NCBI GenBank assembly: GCA_963756525.1
Contig: CAVWNR010000001.1
Location: 1,364,001-1,428,000, forward strand
Direction of reading: 5' to 3'
DNA length: 64,000 nucleotides
From: CAVWNR01 sp963756525
GTDB lineage: Bacteria; Actinomycetota; Actinomycetes; Mycobacteriales; Jatrophihabitantaceae
Positions 15,168-24,459 of this stretch are shown piece by piece. The position numbers and the translations under genes were made by a program. The first letter of the stretch is position 1. Each line of letters starts with the position of its first letter. A model generated the notes under the pieces. It made no database searches, had not been told where the DNA came from, and was given only the letters and a program-made list of their open reading frames with translations.

Positions 15168-17332
15168 GCACGACAATGACCACTCGATCCGAAGCACCCG
15201 GGCGCGGAGGACGCGGGACGAGGGTTGCTGGAACCGGGCTTCGCGCGCAGGGCGGGCTGCTCGACCCGCGGATGCTGTGGAACGCGACGCCGGACGCGAC
15301 GCGCAAGCTGAACCCCGCCACGCTGTACAAGAACCCGGTGATGTTCATCGTTGAGCTCGGCGCGGCGTTCACCACCGTGCTGGCCGCCGCCAACCCGAGC
15401 GTGTTCGGCTGGCTGATCGTGGCCTGGCTGTGGCTGACCGTGCTGTTCGCCAACCTCGCCGAGGCGGTCGCCGAAGGGCGCGGCAAGGCCCAAGCCGCCG
15501 CGCTGCGCCGCGCCAAGACCGACACCATCGCCCGCCGCGTGGTCGATGACGTGGAGCAGGCGGTGCCGGCCCCGCAGCTGCGGCAGGGCGACGTGGTGGT
15601 CTGCGAGGCCGGCGACGTGATCCCCGGCGACGGTGACGTCATCGAGGGCATCGCCAGCGTGGACGAGTCCGCGATCACCGGCGAGAGCGCCCCGGTGATC
15701 CGGGAGAGCGGCGGTGACCGCAGCTCGGTGACCGGCGGCACCCGGGTGCTCTCGGATCGGATCCTCATCCAGATCACCCAGAAGCCAGGGGAGAGCTTCA
15801 TCGACCGGATGATCGCACTCGTCGAGGGCGCCAGCCGGCAGAAAACCCCGAACGAGATCGCGCTGAACATCCTGCTCGCCTCGCTGACGATCATCTTCCT
15901 GCTGGCCACCGTCACCCTGCAGCCGCTGGCGATCTTCAGCAAGGCCCACCAGCCGGGCATCCCGGACACCTCCGCGCTGGACCAACACGGGGTCACCGGC
16001 ATCGTGCTGGCCTCGCTGCTGGTCTGCCTGATCCCCACCACGATCGGGGCACTGCTGTCCGCGATCGGCATCGCCGGGATGGACCGGCTCGTGCAGCGCA
16101 ACGTGCTCGCGATGAGCGGGCGGGCGGTGGAGGCGGCCGGCGACGTGAACACCCTGCTGCTGGACAAGACCGGCACTATCACGCTGGGCAACCGGCAGGC
16201 CAGCGAGTTCCTGCCCGTGCCCGACGTCGACGTCGCCGAGCTGGCGTTGGCGGCGCAACTGTCCAGCCTGGCCGACGAGACCCCCGAAGGGCGCTCCGTC
16301 GTGGTGCTGGCCAAGACGGCCTATGGCTTGCGTGAGCGGGCCACCGGCGAACTGAGCCACGCGACGTTCGTCGAGTTCAGCGCGCAGACCCGCATGAGCG
16401 GCGTTGACCTCACCGCGCTGGACGGGGCGCCGGCGCGTCGGATCCGCAAAGGAGCAGCCGGCGCCGTGATCACCTGGGTGCACGACAACGGTGGCACCGT
16501 TCCGGCACGCACCAGCGAGCTCGTCGACTCGATCAGCGCCACTGGCGGCACCCCCCTCGTGGTCGCCGAACGCCTCGACGGCTCCGCGCCGCAGGTGCTC
16601 GGCGTCATTCACCTCAAAGACGTCGTCAAAGAAGGCATGCGCGCCCGCTTCGACGAAATGCGCCGGATGGGCATCCGCACCGTCATGATCACCGGCGACA
16701 ATCCGCTGACCGCCAAGGCGATCGCCGACGAGGCGGGCGTGGACGACTTCCTGGCCGAAGCCAAGCCCGAGGACAAGATGGCGCTGATCAAACGCGAGCA
16801 GGAAGGCGGCAAGCTGGTCGCGATGACCGGCGATGGCACCAACGACGCCCCCGCACTCGCCCAGGCCGACGTCGGCGTCGCGATGAACACCGGCACCTCG
16901 GCGGCCAAAGAGGCCGGCAACATGGTCGACCTCGACTCCGACCCGACCAAGCTGATCGAGATCGTCGAGATCGGCAAGCAGCTGCTGATCACCCGCGGCG
17001 CGCTGACCACGTTCTCGATCGCCAACGACATCGCGAAGTACTTCGCGATCATCCCGGCCATGTTCGCCGCGGTGTATCCCGGGCTGGACACGCTCAACAT
17101 CATGCGGCTGCACTCGCCGCAGTCGGCGATCCTGTCCGCGGTCATCTTCAACGCGCTGATCATCATTGCGCTCATCCCGCTGGCGCTGCGCGGCGTCCGC
17201 TACACGCCGTCCGGTGCCAGTGCGATGCTGCGCCGCAACCTCTACATCTACGGCCTGGGCGGGATCCTGTTGCCCTTCATCGGCATCAAACTCATCGACC
17301 TGCTGGTTCAGTTCGTGCCCGGAATCCGGTGA
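15164..17332 (+). CDS. kdpB: KdpB, P-type ATPase subunit
   Basis: Catalytic P-type ATPase subunit that couples ATP hydrolysis to K+ uptake through KdpA. It is 722 aa. The actuator motif is DESAITGESAPV, the phosphorylation motif LLLDKTGTITLGN lies near residue 333, and the hinge is GDGTNDAPALAQADVG, all with key residues kept. The start overlaps kdpA by 4 bp. KdpC starts seven bases after the stop. Confidence 0.96.
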   Translation: MSTTMTTRSEAPGRGGRGTRVAGTGLRAQGGLLDPRMLWNATPDATRKLNPATLYKNPVMFIVELGAAFTTVLAAANPSVFGWLIVAWLWLTVLFANLAEAVAEGRGKAQAAALRRAKTDTIARRVVDDVEQAVPAPQLRQGDVVVCEAGDVIPGDGDVIEGIASVDESAITGESAPVIRESGGDRSSVTGGTRVLSDRILIQITQKPGESFIDRMIALVEGASRQKTPNEIALNILLASLTIIFLLATVTLQPLAIFSKAHQPGIPDTSALDQHGVTGIVLASLLVCLIPTTIGALLSAIGIAGMDRLVQRNVLAMSGRAVEAAGDVNTLLLDKTGTITLGNRQASEFLPVPDVDVAELALAAQLSSLADETPEGRSVVVLAKTAYGLRERATGELSHATFVEFSAQTRMSGVDLTALDGAPARRIRKGAAGAVITWVHDNGGTVPARTSELVDSISATGGTPLVVAERLDGSAPQVLGVIHLKDVVKEGMRARFDEMRRMGIRTVMITGDNPLTAKAIADEAGVDDFLAEAKPEDKMALIKREQEGGKLVAMTGDGTNDAPALAQADVGVAMNTGTSAAKEAGNMVDLDSDPTKLIEIVEIGKQLLITRGALTTFSIANDIAKYFAIIPAMFAAVYPGLDTLNIMRLHSPQSAILSAVIFNALIIIALIPLALRGVRYTPSGASAMLRRNLYIYGLGGILLPFIGIKLIDLLVQFVPGIR

Positions 17333-17338
17333 CCTGAC

Positions 17339-18232
17339 ATGCGTCCCGTCCTCGCCTCGCTGCGGCATCACCTGGCCGCGCTGCGAATGCTGCTCGTCTT
17401 CACGGTGATCTGCGGCATCGCGTACCCGCTTGCGATCACCGCCATCGCCCAGATCCCCGCGCTGCGCAGCCGCGCGGACGGATCCAGCCTCAGCGTCGGG
17501 GGACGCGTCGTCGGGTCAAGGCTGCTCGGGCAGGCGTTCACCGACGCGGACGGCAACGCGCTGGTGCAGTACTTCCAATCCCGACCGTCGGCCGCCGGAG
17601 GCGGCTACGACCCGACCGCAACCGGGGCGAGCAACCTCGGCCCGGAATCGATCCTCGACACGCTGCCGAACCCGACCGTCCCAGGTGACACCGGCAGGCA
17701 GAGCCTGCTTACCCAGGTCTGCGCCCGCAGCCTGGCGGTCGGCAGATTCAACGGAGTCGACGGTGCCCGGCCGTTCTGCACACCGGACGGGGTCGGGGCG
17801 GTGCTCGCGGTGTTCTGGTCCGGGCCCGGCTACCACGGCGAGGTCACCCGCGCAGTCAGCGTGAACCAGGCTTGTCCCGCCCGACCATTCCTCGCGATCT
17901 ACCACGGCGTGGCGGTGCAGTGCGCCCGCTACGGGCAGGACTACACGGCCGGCCAGATCGTCGCGATCCGCGGCAGCGCGCCGGCGCATCCTGCGGTGCC
18001 GCCCGACGCGGTCACCGCTTCGGGCTCCGGGCTGGACCCTCAGATCAGCCCTGCCTACGCCCGCCTGCAGGAGGCCCGCATCGCCGCCGCGCGCGGCATC
18101 AGCACCTCCCAGGTCGACGCGCTGGTGCGCCAGCACACCGCCGGGCGGGGGCTCGGGTTCCTCGGCGAGCCCCGCGTCAATGTGCTGCTTGTCAACATCG
18201 CCCTCGACCAGCGTTACCCGTACCGGAAGTAG
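17339..18232 (+). CDS. kdpC: KdpC, stabilising subunit, unusually long
   Basis: Single-span subunit that increases ATP affinity of KdpB. One N-terminal membrane helix (LLVFTVICGIAYPLAITAIAQ) is followed by a periplasm-side domain with QYFQSRPSAAGGGYDP and SNLGPES. It ends with DPQISPAYARLQ and GFLGEPRVNVLLVNIALDQ, the normal KdpC end. At 297 aa it is about 100 residues longer than typical KdpC. The extra material lies in the middle (about residues 110-225, with several Cys), a form I believe also occurs in other actinobacteria. Confidence 0.93.
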   Translation: MRPVLASLRHHLAALRMLLVFTVICGIAYPLAITAIAQIPALRSRADGSSLSVGGRVVGSRLLGQAFTDADGNALVQYFQSRPSAAGGGYDPTATGASNLGPESILDTLPNPTVPGDTGRQSLLTQVCARSLAVGRFNGVDGARPFCTPDGVGAVLAVFWSGPGYHGEVTRAVSVNQACPARPFLAIYHGVAVQCARYGQDYTAGQIVAIRGSAPAHPAVPPDAVTASGSGLDPQISPAYARLQEARIAAARGISTSQVDALVRQHTAGRGLGFLGEPRVNVLLVNIALDQRYPYRK

Positions 18233-18241
18233 CGTGAGAGT

Positions 18242-20812
18242 GTGCGAGGTCAGCTGCGCGTCTATCTCGGCTCCGCACCCGGGGTCGGCAAGACCTACGC
18301 GATGCTCGAGGAGGGGCATCGCCGGGCCGCGCGCGGCACCGACGTGGTCGTCGCGTTCGTGGAGACCCATGGTCGCGCGACTACCGCCGCACGTCTGGAA
18401 GGCCTCGAGGTCGTCGCGAGAAAGCCGATCAGCTACCGGGACAGCGTCTTCACCGAGCTGGACAGCGACGCCGTGCTGCGTCGTGCGCCGAAGGTCGCCC
18501 TCGTCGACGAGCTCGCGCACACCAATGTGCCCGGTTCGCAGCGGGAAAAGCGCTGGCAGGACATCGAGATCCTGCTCGAGGCCGGCATCGATGTCATCAC
18601 CACCGTCAACGTGCAGCACCTGGAATCGCTCAATGACGTGATCACCCAGATCACCGGTGTGGTGCAGCGCGAGACCGTGCCCGATGAGATCGTGCGCGGT
18701 GCGGAGCAGGTCGAACTGGTCGACATGACCGCCGAGGCGCTGCGCCGGCGAATGGCACACGGCAACATCTACGGCCCGGACAAGGTTGACGCCGCGCTGG
18801 CCAACTACTTCCGGGTCGGCAACCTGACCGCGCTGCGCGAACTGGCCCTGGTCTGGCTTGCCGACAAGGTCGACGATCAGCTCGACCGCTACCGGAATCA
18901 GCACCACATCGGCGGCACCTGGGAAGCGCGCGAACGTGTCGTCGTGGCGCTGACCGGCGGACCGGAAGGCGAGACGCTGATCCGCCGGGCATCGAGGATC
19001 GCCGCCCGCAGCAAGGGTGCCGACCTGCTTGCCGTGCATGTCGCGCGCAGCGACGGCCTGGTCGGAGCCAACCCGGCCCAGCTCACTCGACAACGAGTGC
19101 TTATCGAGAGCCTCGGCGGCACCTACCACCAGGTCGTCGGCGATGAGATCCCCACCGCCCTGCTCGACTTCGCCCGCGGCGTGAACGCCACCCAGCTCGT
19201 GCTCGGCGCGAGCCGCCGCGGCCGGATCGCGCAGCTGTTCTCCCGCGGCGTCGGCGTCACCACGACCGCGCTGTCCGGCCCCATCGACGTGCACCTCGTC
19301 ACCCACGAGGAAACCGCCGTAGGCCGCCCGAGGAAGTCCGACCGTTCCGGCCTGGCGCTGCGGCGGCGGCTGGCCGGCTACGCGCTCACCGCCGCCGGGC
19401 TACCCGCGCTGACCATCGCCCTTGCTGCGCTGCGCGGCGACGTGTCGCTTACTACCGACATCATGCTGTTCCTCGCCGGCGTGGTCGCTGTCGCCCTGGT
19501 CGGCGGCCTCTACCCGGCTCTGGTCGCTGCCGTCGCAGGCTTCCTGCTGCTGAACTTCTACTTCACCCCACCCATTCACGAGTGGACGATCTCGGCACCG
19601 GAGAACGTCCTCGCCCTGATCGTGTTCATCATCGTCGGCGCGGCGGTGAGCATGGCCGTCGAAGTCGCCGCACGACGCAGCCGGCAGGCCGCACAGGCCC
19701 GCGCCGAAGCCGAGACACTGTCCACCATCGCCGGCGGCGTGCTGCGCGGCGAACGGCCCCTCGCCGCGCTGCTCGAACAGCTGCGCGAAGCGTTTAACCT
19801 GGCCAGCGTCAGCCTGCTGGAACGGTGCCCGGACGCGGTGCCCTCACCGGATCAGCAACACGACCCGAGCAGTTGGCAGATCGCCGCCGCCGTCGGTGCG
19901 CAACCATGCGAAACACCGGCACAGGCAGATGTCGACGTGGTCATCGACGACAGCCTCACCCTCGCGCTGCGCGGCCATCCGCTGCCCGCGGCCGATCGGC
20001 GCGTGGTGCAAGCCTTTGCCGCTCAGGCCGCCATCGCGCTGCGCCAGGAGCGGCTGGCCCGGCAGGCCTCCGAGGTCGGCACGCTCGCCGAGGTCGATCG
20101 ACTACGCACCGCCCTGCTATCCGCGGTAGGACATGATCTGCGCAGTCCGCTCGCCTCCGCCAAGGCCGCGGCCAACGGGCTACGCAGCCGTGACGTGATC
20201 TTCGACGAATCAGACCGCGACGAACTGCTCGCCACCGTCGAGGAATCTCTCGACGACCTCACCCACCTGGTCGACAACCTGCTCGACATGAGCCGCCTTC
20301 AGGCCGGCGCCCTCGGCATGCAGGCCCAGCCACTGAGCATTGCCGAGACCGTGGCCCAGGCGGTGCGCCGGCTCGGATCCGCCGGACGCAACGTCGGCCT
20401 GGACGTTCCCGACGACCTGCCCGAGATGACGGCAGATGCCGCGCTCGTGGAACGCATCCTGGTCAACGTCCTGGACAACGCGCTGCAGCACAGCCCGCCC
20501 ACGACGCCGCCCGTCGTCACCGCCAGCGCCCACGGCGGACACGTCGAGATCCGCATCGTCGACAACGGCCCGGGCATCCCGACAACCGACCGGGGCCGCG
20601 TTTTCCTGCCCTTCCAACGCCTCGGTGATCGCGACAACAACACCGGCGTCGGTCTCGGGCTCGCGTTGTCCCGCGGGTTGGCCGAGGCGATGGGCGGCGG
20701 CCTCGAACCCGAAGACACCCCAGGCGGCGGGCTGACGATCATCCTGCGCCTGCCCGCGACCGACTCCGCCGATCCCACCCTGCACAGCCAGCCGACGCCC
20801 GCGCTGCCATGA
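18242..20812 (+). CDS. kdpD: KdpD, sensor histidine kinase for K+ limitation/osmotic stress
   Basis: Membrane sensor kinase controlling kdp expression with KdpE. It is 856 aa from GTG. The N-terminal KdpD domain has Walker A GSAPGVGKTYAM and VALVDELAHTNVPGS. A USP-like domain follows (about residues 235-360), then four closely spaced membrane helices (about 380-490, including NFYFTPPIHEWTI). A GAF-like region, HisKA with VGHDLRSPLASAK, and a HATPase domain (NVLDNALQHS, DNGPGIP, GVGLGLALS) complete it. The stop overlaps the kdpE ATG by 4 bp. Confidence 0.95.
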   Translation: MRGQLRVYLGSAPGVGKTYAMLEEGHRRAARGTDVVVAFVETHGRATTAARLEGLEVVARKPISYRDSVFTELDSDAVLRRAPKVALVDELAHTNVPGSQREKRWQDIEILLEAGIDVITTVNVQHLESLNDVITQITGVVQRETVPDEIVRGAEQVELVDMTAEALRRRMAHGNIYGPDKVDAALANYFRVGNLTALRELALVWLADKVDDQLDRYRNQHHIGGTWEARERVVVALTGGPEGETLIRRASRIAARSKGADLLAVHVARSDGLVGANPAQLTRQRVLIESLGGTYHQVVGDEIPTALLDFARGVNATQLVLGASRRGRIAQLFSRGVGVTTTALSGPIDVHLVTHEETAVGRPRKSDRSGLALRRRLAGYALTAAGLPALTIALAALRGDVSLTTDIMLFLAGVVAVALVGGLYPALVAAVAGFLLLNFYFTPPIHEWTISAPENVLALIVFIIVGAAVSMAVEVAARRSRQAAQARAEAETLSTIAGGVLRGERPLAALLEQLREAFNLASVSLLERCPDAVPSPDQQHDPSSWQIAAAVGAQPCETPAQADVDVVIDDSLTLALRGHPLPAADRRVVQAFAAQAAIALRQERLARQASEVGTLAEVDRLRTALLSAVGHDLRSPLASAKAAANGLRSRDVIFDESDRDELLATVEESLDDLTHLVDNLLDMSRLQAGALGMQAQPLSIAETVAQAVRRLGSAGRNVGLDVPDDLPEMTADAALVERILVNVLDNALQHSPPTTPPVVTASAHGGHVEIRIVDNGPGIPTTDRGRVFLPFQRLGDRDNNTGVGLGLALSRGLAEAMGGGLEPEDTPGGGLTIILRLPATDSADPTLHSQPTPALP

Positions 20813-21492
20813 CCCGAATCCTGATCATCGACGACGAGCCGCAGATCCTGCGCGCGCTACGCATCAACCTCACCGCGCGCCAATACGACGTCAGCACCGC
20901 CGCCGACGCCGAACAAGGCCTGTACGTGGCCCAGTCCGGGCACCCCGACCTGATCGTTCTCGACCTCGGCCTGCCCGACCTGGACGGTGTCGAGGTCATC
21001 CGCAAACTACGCACCTGGTCACCGATACCGATCCTGGTACTGTCCGGGCGCGGCGGCAGCCGGGAGAAGGTCGCCGCGCTCGACGCCGGCGCCGACGACT
21101 ACGTCACCAAACCGTTCAGCGTCGACGAACTCCTCGCCCGCATCCGCGCGGTCACCCGCCGCCTCGCCACACCGGACGCGCCCGTCATCGTCGAACTCGG
21201 GAACTTCACCGTCGACCTCGACAGGCACATCGCCCACCCCACCGACTCACCCCACGCCGCGGTGCACCTCACACCGACCGAGTGGAAGCTGCTCACCCTG
21301 CTGATCACCAACCCCGGCAAGCTCGTCAGCCAACGACAACTGCTGCAAGACGTCTGGGGACCCACCTACCTCACCGAAAGTCACTACCTGCGCCAATACA
21401 TGGCCCAACTCCGGCGCAAATTCGAAACCGACCCATCCCGCCCCCGCCACCTACTCACCGACACCGGAATGGGCTACCGCTTCCAACCCTGA
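20809..21492 (+). CDS. kdpE: KdpE, OmpR-family response regulator
   Basis: Cytoplasmic partner of KdpD. It is 227 aa, with a receiver domain (LIIDDEPQILRALRINL, phospho-acceptor Asp in LIVLDLGLPDLDG, conserved Lys in DDYVTKPFS) and a C-terminal winged helix (LTPTEWKLLTLLITNPGKLV, ending TGMGYRFQP). Its placement after kdpD in the same operon lets the system be co-induced with the pump or autoregulated. Confidence 0.95.
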   Translation: MTRILIIDDEPQILRALRINLTARQYDVSTAADAEQGLYVAQSGHPDLIVLDLGLPDLDGVEVIRKLRTWSPIPILVLSGRGGSREKVAALDAGADDYVTKPFSVDELLARIRAVTRRLATPDAPVIVELGNFTVDLDRHIAHPTDSPHAAVHLTPTEWKLLTLLITNPGKLVSQRQLLQDVWGPTYLTESHYLRQYMAQLRRKFETDPSRPRHLLTDTGMGYRFQP

Positions 21493-21960
21493 TCAGCCAC
21501 ATCGAGCCTGCCGCTGCCGAACCCTGACCGGGCCGAGGCGACGAACACTGCGCATCAGTGGACGCCGTCCATGCTGCGATGGAGACGGGCGGGTTCCCGT
21601 CGTCTGCGCCGGCCGGTGCAACCGGTGACCGACACATGACAGCAGCAAGGGCAGTTCAAGTTCAAGTGAGCGAGCAAGCGACGACCCGAGCCGCCGGGCC
21701 GCGTGCATTCCATCGGCCCGACGTACACGAGGACCCAGGCCGAGGCAGAGTTCGCCCGGGAGCGCCGCGCCGGCTGGATTCGCTAGCCGGAACGACTTCT
21801 GCCGGGACGTGGGCGTGCCGGGCGGTTCGTCGTCGCGGCTTTAGGGTTGGACTGTGACGGGCCGTACCCGGCCCCGGTCGGACCTGTCGCGAGCCCGAAC
21901 AGCCTGGCCGCAGAGGGGCTGTCGCACGCGCCACGACGAGGCACGGCACGAGGAGATGGC
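21493..21960. other. Intergenic region after kdpE
   Basis: No gene, repeat or strong hairpin is recognised. Only weak open frames without family resemblance are present. Confidence 0.4.
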
Positions 21961-22705
21961 GTGAGCGAGCGTCCCGAACTCGGCCGGATCGGCGTCTGGA
22001 CCGGCGGGCCGGCGAGCCCTGAGCTGGCTCGGGGACTGGAGGAACTGGGCTACGGCGCGATCTGGATCGGCGGCTCACCGGGCGGTGACCTGGAGGGCGT
22101 CGAGCGCACGCTAGCCGCGACTAGCCGGTTGACGGTGGCGACCGGGATCGTCAAGATCTGGAACGACGAGCCGGCGAGGATCGCCGCGTCCTACCATCGG
22201 CTGGCCGACAGCTACGGGAGCGGTTCCTGCTGGGCGTCGGTGCCGGACATCCGGAGGCGACGAGCCGATACACCAAACCCTATGAGGCGCTGGTGCGCTA
22301 CCTGGACCAACTCGATGCCGGCGGCGTACCGGGGAGCAGGCGAGCGCTCGCCGCGCTCGGCCCGAAGGTGCTGCGCCTGGCGGCTGAGCGGACCGCAGGC
22401 GCTCACCCCTATCTGGTGACCCCGGAGCACACCCGGCAGGCCCGGGAATTGCTCGGCCCCACCCATTGCTCGCACCCGAGCAGCATGTCGTCCTGGACGC
22501 CGATAAGGCGCGCGGACGAGAGCTCGCGCGCGGTGCGTTGCGGCGCTACCTCGGCATCAGGAATTACACCACCAACTGGCAACGACTTGGATTCATCGAG
22601 GACGATCTGGTTGACGGCGCGAGCGACCGTCTCGTGGATGGTCTCGTCGCGTTAGGCAACGCCGAACAGGTCGCTTCGCGGATCACCGAGCACCGAACTG
22701 TCGGC
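21961..22705 (+). pseudogene. LLM-class F420-dependent oxidoreductase, twice frameshifted and truncated
   Basis: A luciferase-like-monooxygenase fold protein is readable across three frames. From GTG 21961: ELGRIGVWTGGPASPELARG to NDEPARIAASYHRLADSY. After a shift near 22220: RFLLGVGAGHPEATSRYTKP to VTPEHTRQARELLGPT. After a shift near 22463: PLLAPEQHVVLDADKARGRE to GNAEQVASRITEHR. The motifs and their order match F420-dependent LLM proteins (TIGR03620-like). Family sequence stops at about 22693, where the interspersed repeat begins, so the last ~30 residues are lost. It cannot produce a functional enzyme as written. Confidence 0.75.
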
Positions 22706-22776
22706 GGGCGGCGGACGCTGCGGTGCCCGCACGGATCTTGCCGTGTGGGGACGGACGCGATACGCGACTCTCGGCG
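22693..22776 (+). repeat. Interspersed 84-bp repeat, copy B
   Basis: Near-copy of 6386-6468 in the opposite orientation. Its left edge coincides with the point where the LLM oxidoreductase homology ends. It contains the same central GCACGGATCTTGCCG and the same right end CTCTCGGCG. Confidence 0.7.
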
Positions 22777-22946
22777 AAGTCGCGATTCTCTACCGATCTT
22801 CCTCCCGGCAGCGCTGTGCCCGACCCGCCGCTTGTCAAATGTTCCCGGATCCGCCGCTGTCCGCGCTGATCGTTTCGGTGATCATCGGTCACGCTGTGTG
22901 AAGAGGCCCGGTCTTGCTCCCGTACCGGGTGGTGAGGTGCAAGACT

Positions 22947-22962
22947 CGGCGGCTTTCCGCCG
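22947..22962 (-). terminator. GC-rich hairpin downstream of the pRiA4b/UPF0158 gene
   Basis: Perfect 6-bp stem (CGGCGG/CCGCCG) with a 4-base loop, 34 bases after the stop of the minus-strand gene at 22997. There is no long U-run, so intrinsic termination is possible but not certain. Confidence 0.35.
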
Positions 22963-22996
22963 TGCTCACAGTGCTTGCCTGATTGCTGTGCCCCCG

Positions 22997-24286
22997 CTAA
23001 GGGGTCTGTGAGGTGGGGATGGCGGCCAGTCTCGGGATGGGTTGTCGGCCCACGCGGATGCCGTGGTCGGCGAGCAGGGCGCGGGCGCGGCCGAGTTTGC
23101 GGTCGGTGGAGAAGGCGTACCACGCGTCGGCGAGGTCTTCGTCGTGAATGAGGTCGCGGAACCGGCGGAAGGCGCCCTTGCCCTCGATAGCCCGCTCCAG
23201 GTGTTCGCGGAGGGCGGCGTCGTGCTGCCGTTGGGCGAAGGCCGCCATGTCCTGCCAGCCGTCGCGTGATCCGGTGCTGCCGATGTGCAGCCATCGGTCG
23301 GGTTCTTGTTCGATGTCGATGGCTGCGTCTTCGCCGACCATCATCGGGTCGGTGGCGCCCTCGCCGTACACCTGCCCGGTGTCCAGGTCGAGGTAGCCGC
23401 CGGTGGAGAGGTCGGCATCTCCTTCCATCTCGGCGCTGAGCAGTTCCAGGTCGACCGGCACGACCCGCCCCGCCGGCGGCTGGCCGCGCAGGCAGGCCAG
23501 CAGGTCTTCGGCCAACACCTCATCGCCGGCCCAGGCGCGCCAGGTGAGCCGGTTGATGACCGATACCGCCACCGTCTCCGCCCGCTCGCCTGCGCTGGCC
23601 AGGGCCATCGGGACGCCCGCCCCCACCTGTTGCAGCGCGTCGTCGATGTCGCGCCCGCTCACCGCGGCGAGGAAGCCGGCCGGGTCCTCGCTGGCGATGA
23701 GCCGCCGCAGCTCGGTCAGATCGAGCGGGGGCACCTGTTCCCGGGCGGGCCACTGATGCAGCAACATCGGATGCGGCCGGTTCGGCCGGCGGGGCGGACG
23801 GTGCTCTCCATCGTCGTCGGCCCAGCGCCGCCCGTACTGGTCCGGAATGCCGCCCCAGCCCCAGTACGGCAGGGGGACGTCCGGGCGGATGCCGAGCACC
23901 TGCACCGGGTCGACCTTCTGCTCCGCGACCACGCAGCGGTGCGTCCAGTCATCGCCCAGGTCGAAGGTGAACTGAAACTCCGCACCCGGTTGCACGGTCC
24001 GCGCGACGCGTGCCGAGGCGATATCGATCGGCGCGAGCAGCGGCCCGCTCATCGTTCCGGCCAGCTCATCGCCGGTCTGCTCGTCGGTGACCACGCGGCC
24101 GTCGGACAACGTGAACATCGACAGGTGCGCGCGGTCCCACCGGGCGAACGCGTCGTTGATCGCGTCGGCGAAGTCCCGGAACGTATGCGTCGGGCCGACC
24201 GCGAAGACCCGCCCGGGCCACGGCCACAACTCCTCACCCCGCCCGCCGAGCAACTCCACCGTCACCGACAACCAGCTACGCGCCAC
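22997..24286 (-). CDS. Fusion of pRiA4b ORF-3-like domain and UPF0158 domain
   Basis: 429-aa protein of two recognisable parts. Residues ~1-200 resemble the plasmid pRiA4b ORF-3 / IS1096 TnpR-like family (TFRDFADAINDAFARWDRAH, FTFDLGDDWTHRCVV, LPYWGWGGIPDQYGRRWADD). Residues ~270-425 resemble UPF0158 (GYLDLDTGQVYGEGA, GSRDGWQDMAAFAQ, GAFRRFRDLIHDE). Both families are uncharacterised. The first is often carried on plasmids and insertion elements. GTG at 24286 (VARSWLSVTVELLGGRG) was chosen because it is where family-like sequence begins. The longer frame to 24406 looks unnatural. Confidence 0.7.
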   Translation of the reverse strand: MARSWLSVTVELLGGRGEELWPWPGRVFAVGPTHTFRDFADAINDAFARWDRAHLSMFTLSDGRVVTDEQTGDELAGTMSGPLLAPIDIASARVARTVQPGAEFQFTFDLGDDWTHRCVVAEQKVDPVQVLGIRPDVPLPYWGWGGIPDQYGRRWADDDGEHRPPRRPNRPHPMLLHQWPAREQVPPLDLTELRRLIASEDPAGFLAAVSGRDIDDALQQVGAGVPMALASAGERAETVAVSVINRLTWRAWAGDEVLAEDLLACLRGQPPAGRVVPVDLELLSAEMEGDADLSTGGYLDLDTGQVYGEGATDPMMVGEDAAIDIEQEPDRWLHIGSTGSRDGWQDMAAFAQRQHDAALREHLERAIEGKGAFRRFRDLIHDEDLADAWYAFSTDRKLGRARALLADHGIRVGRQPIPRLAAIPTSQTP

Positions 24287-24459
24287 CGGTCGAGAATCGC
24301 ATGCCCGGCACGGCACCACCCACCGAGCCACTCGACCCGCCGACCGATCCCCGACAGCCGCGGAAGTCAAGGTGTGCGGGCGCAGGGCGGGATGCGGCGT
24401 CGGCAACCGCGGGGCGGGAGGCAGCGTCGCCGAGCGCGGGAACGGTCCTCAACCGCCAC

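Noticed and set aside
13743..15197. Minus-strand 484-codon open frame opposite kdpA
   Set aside because: Mirror frame of kdpA, low-complexity His/Arg/Gln-rich sequence with no family match.
15116..17371. Minus-strand 751-codon open frame opposite kdpB
   Set aside because: Antisense to a fully conserved P-type ATPase. Composition is that of a GC-driven shadow frame.
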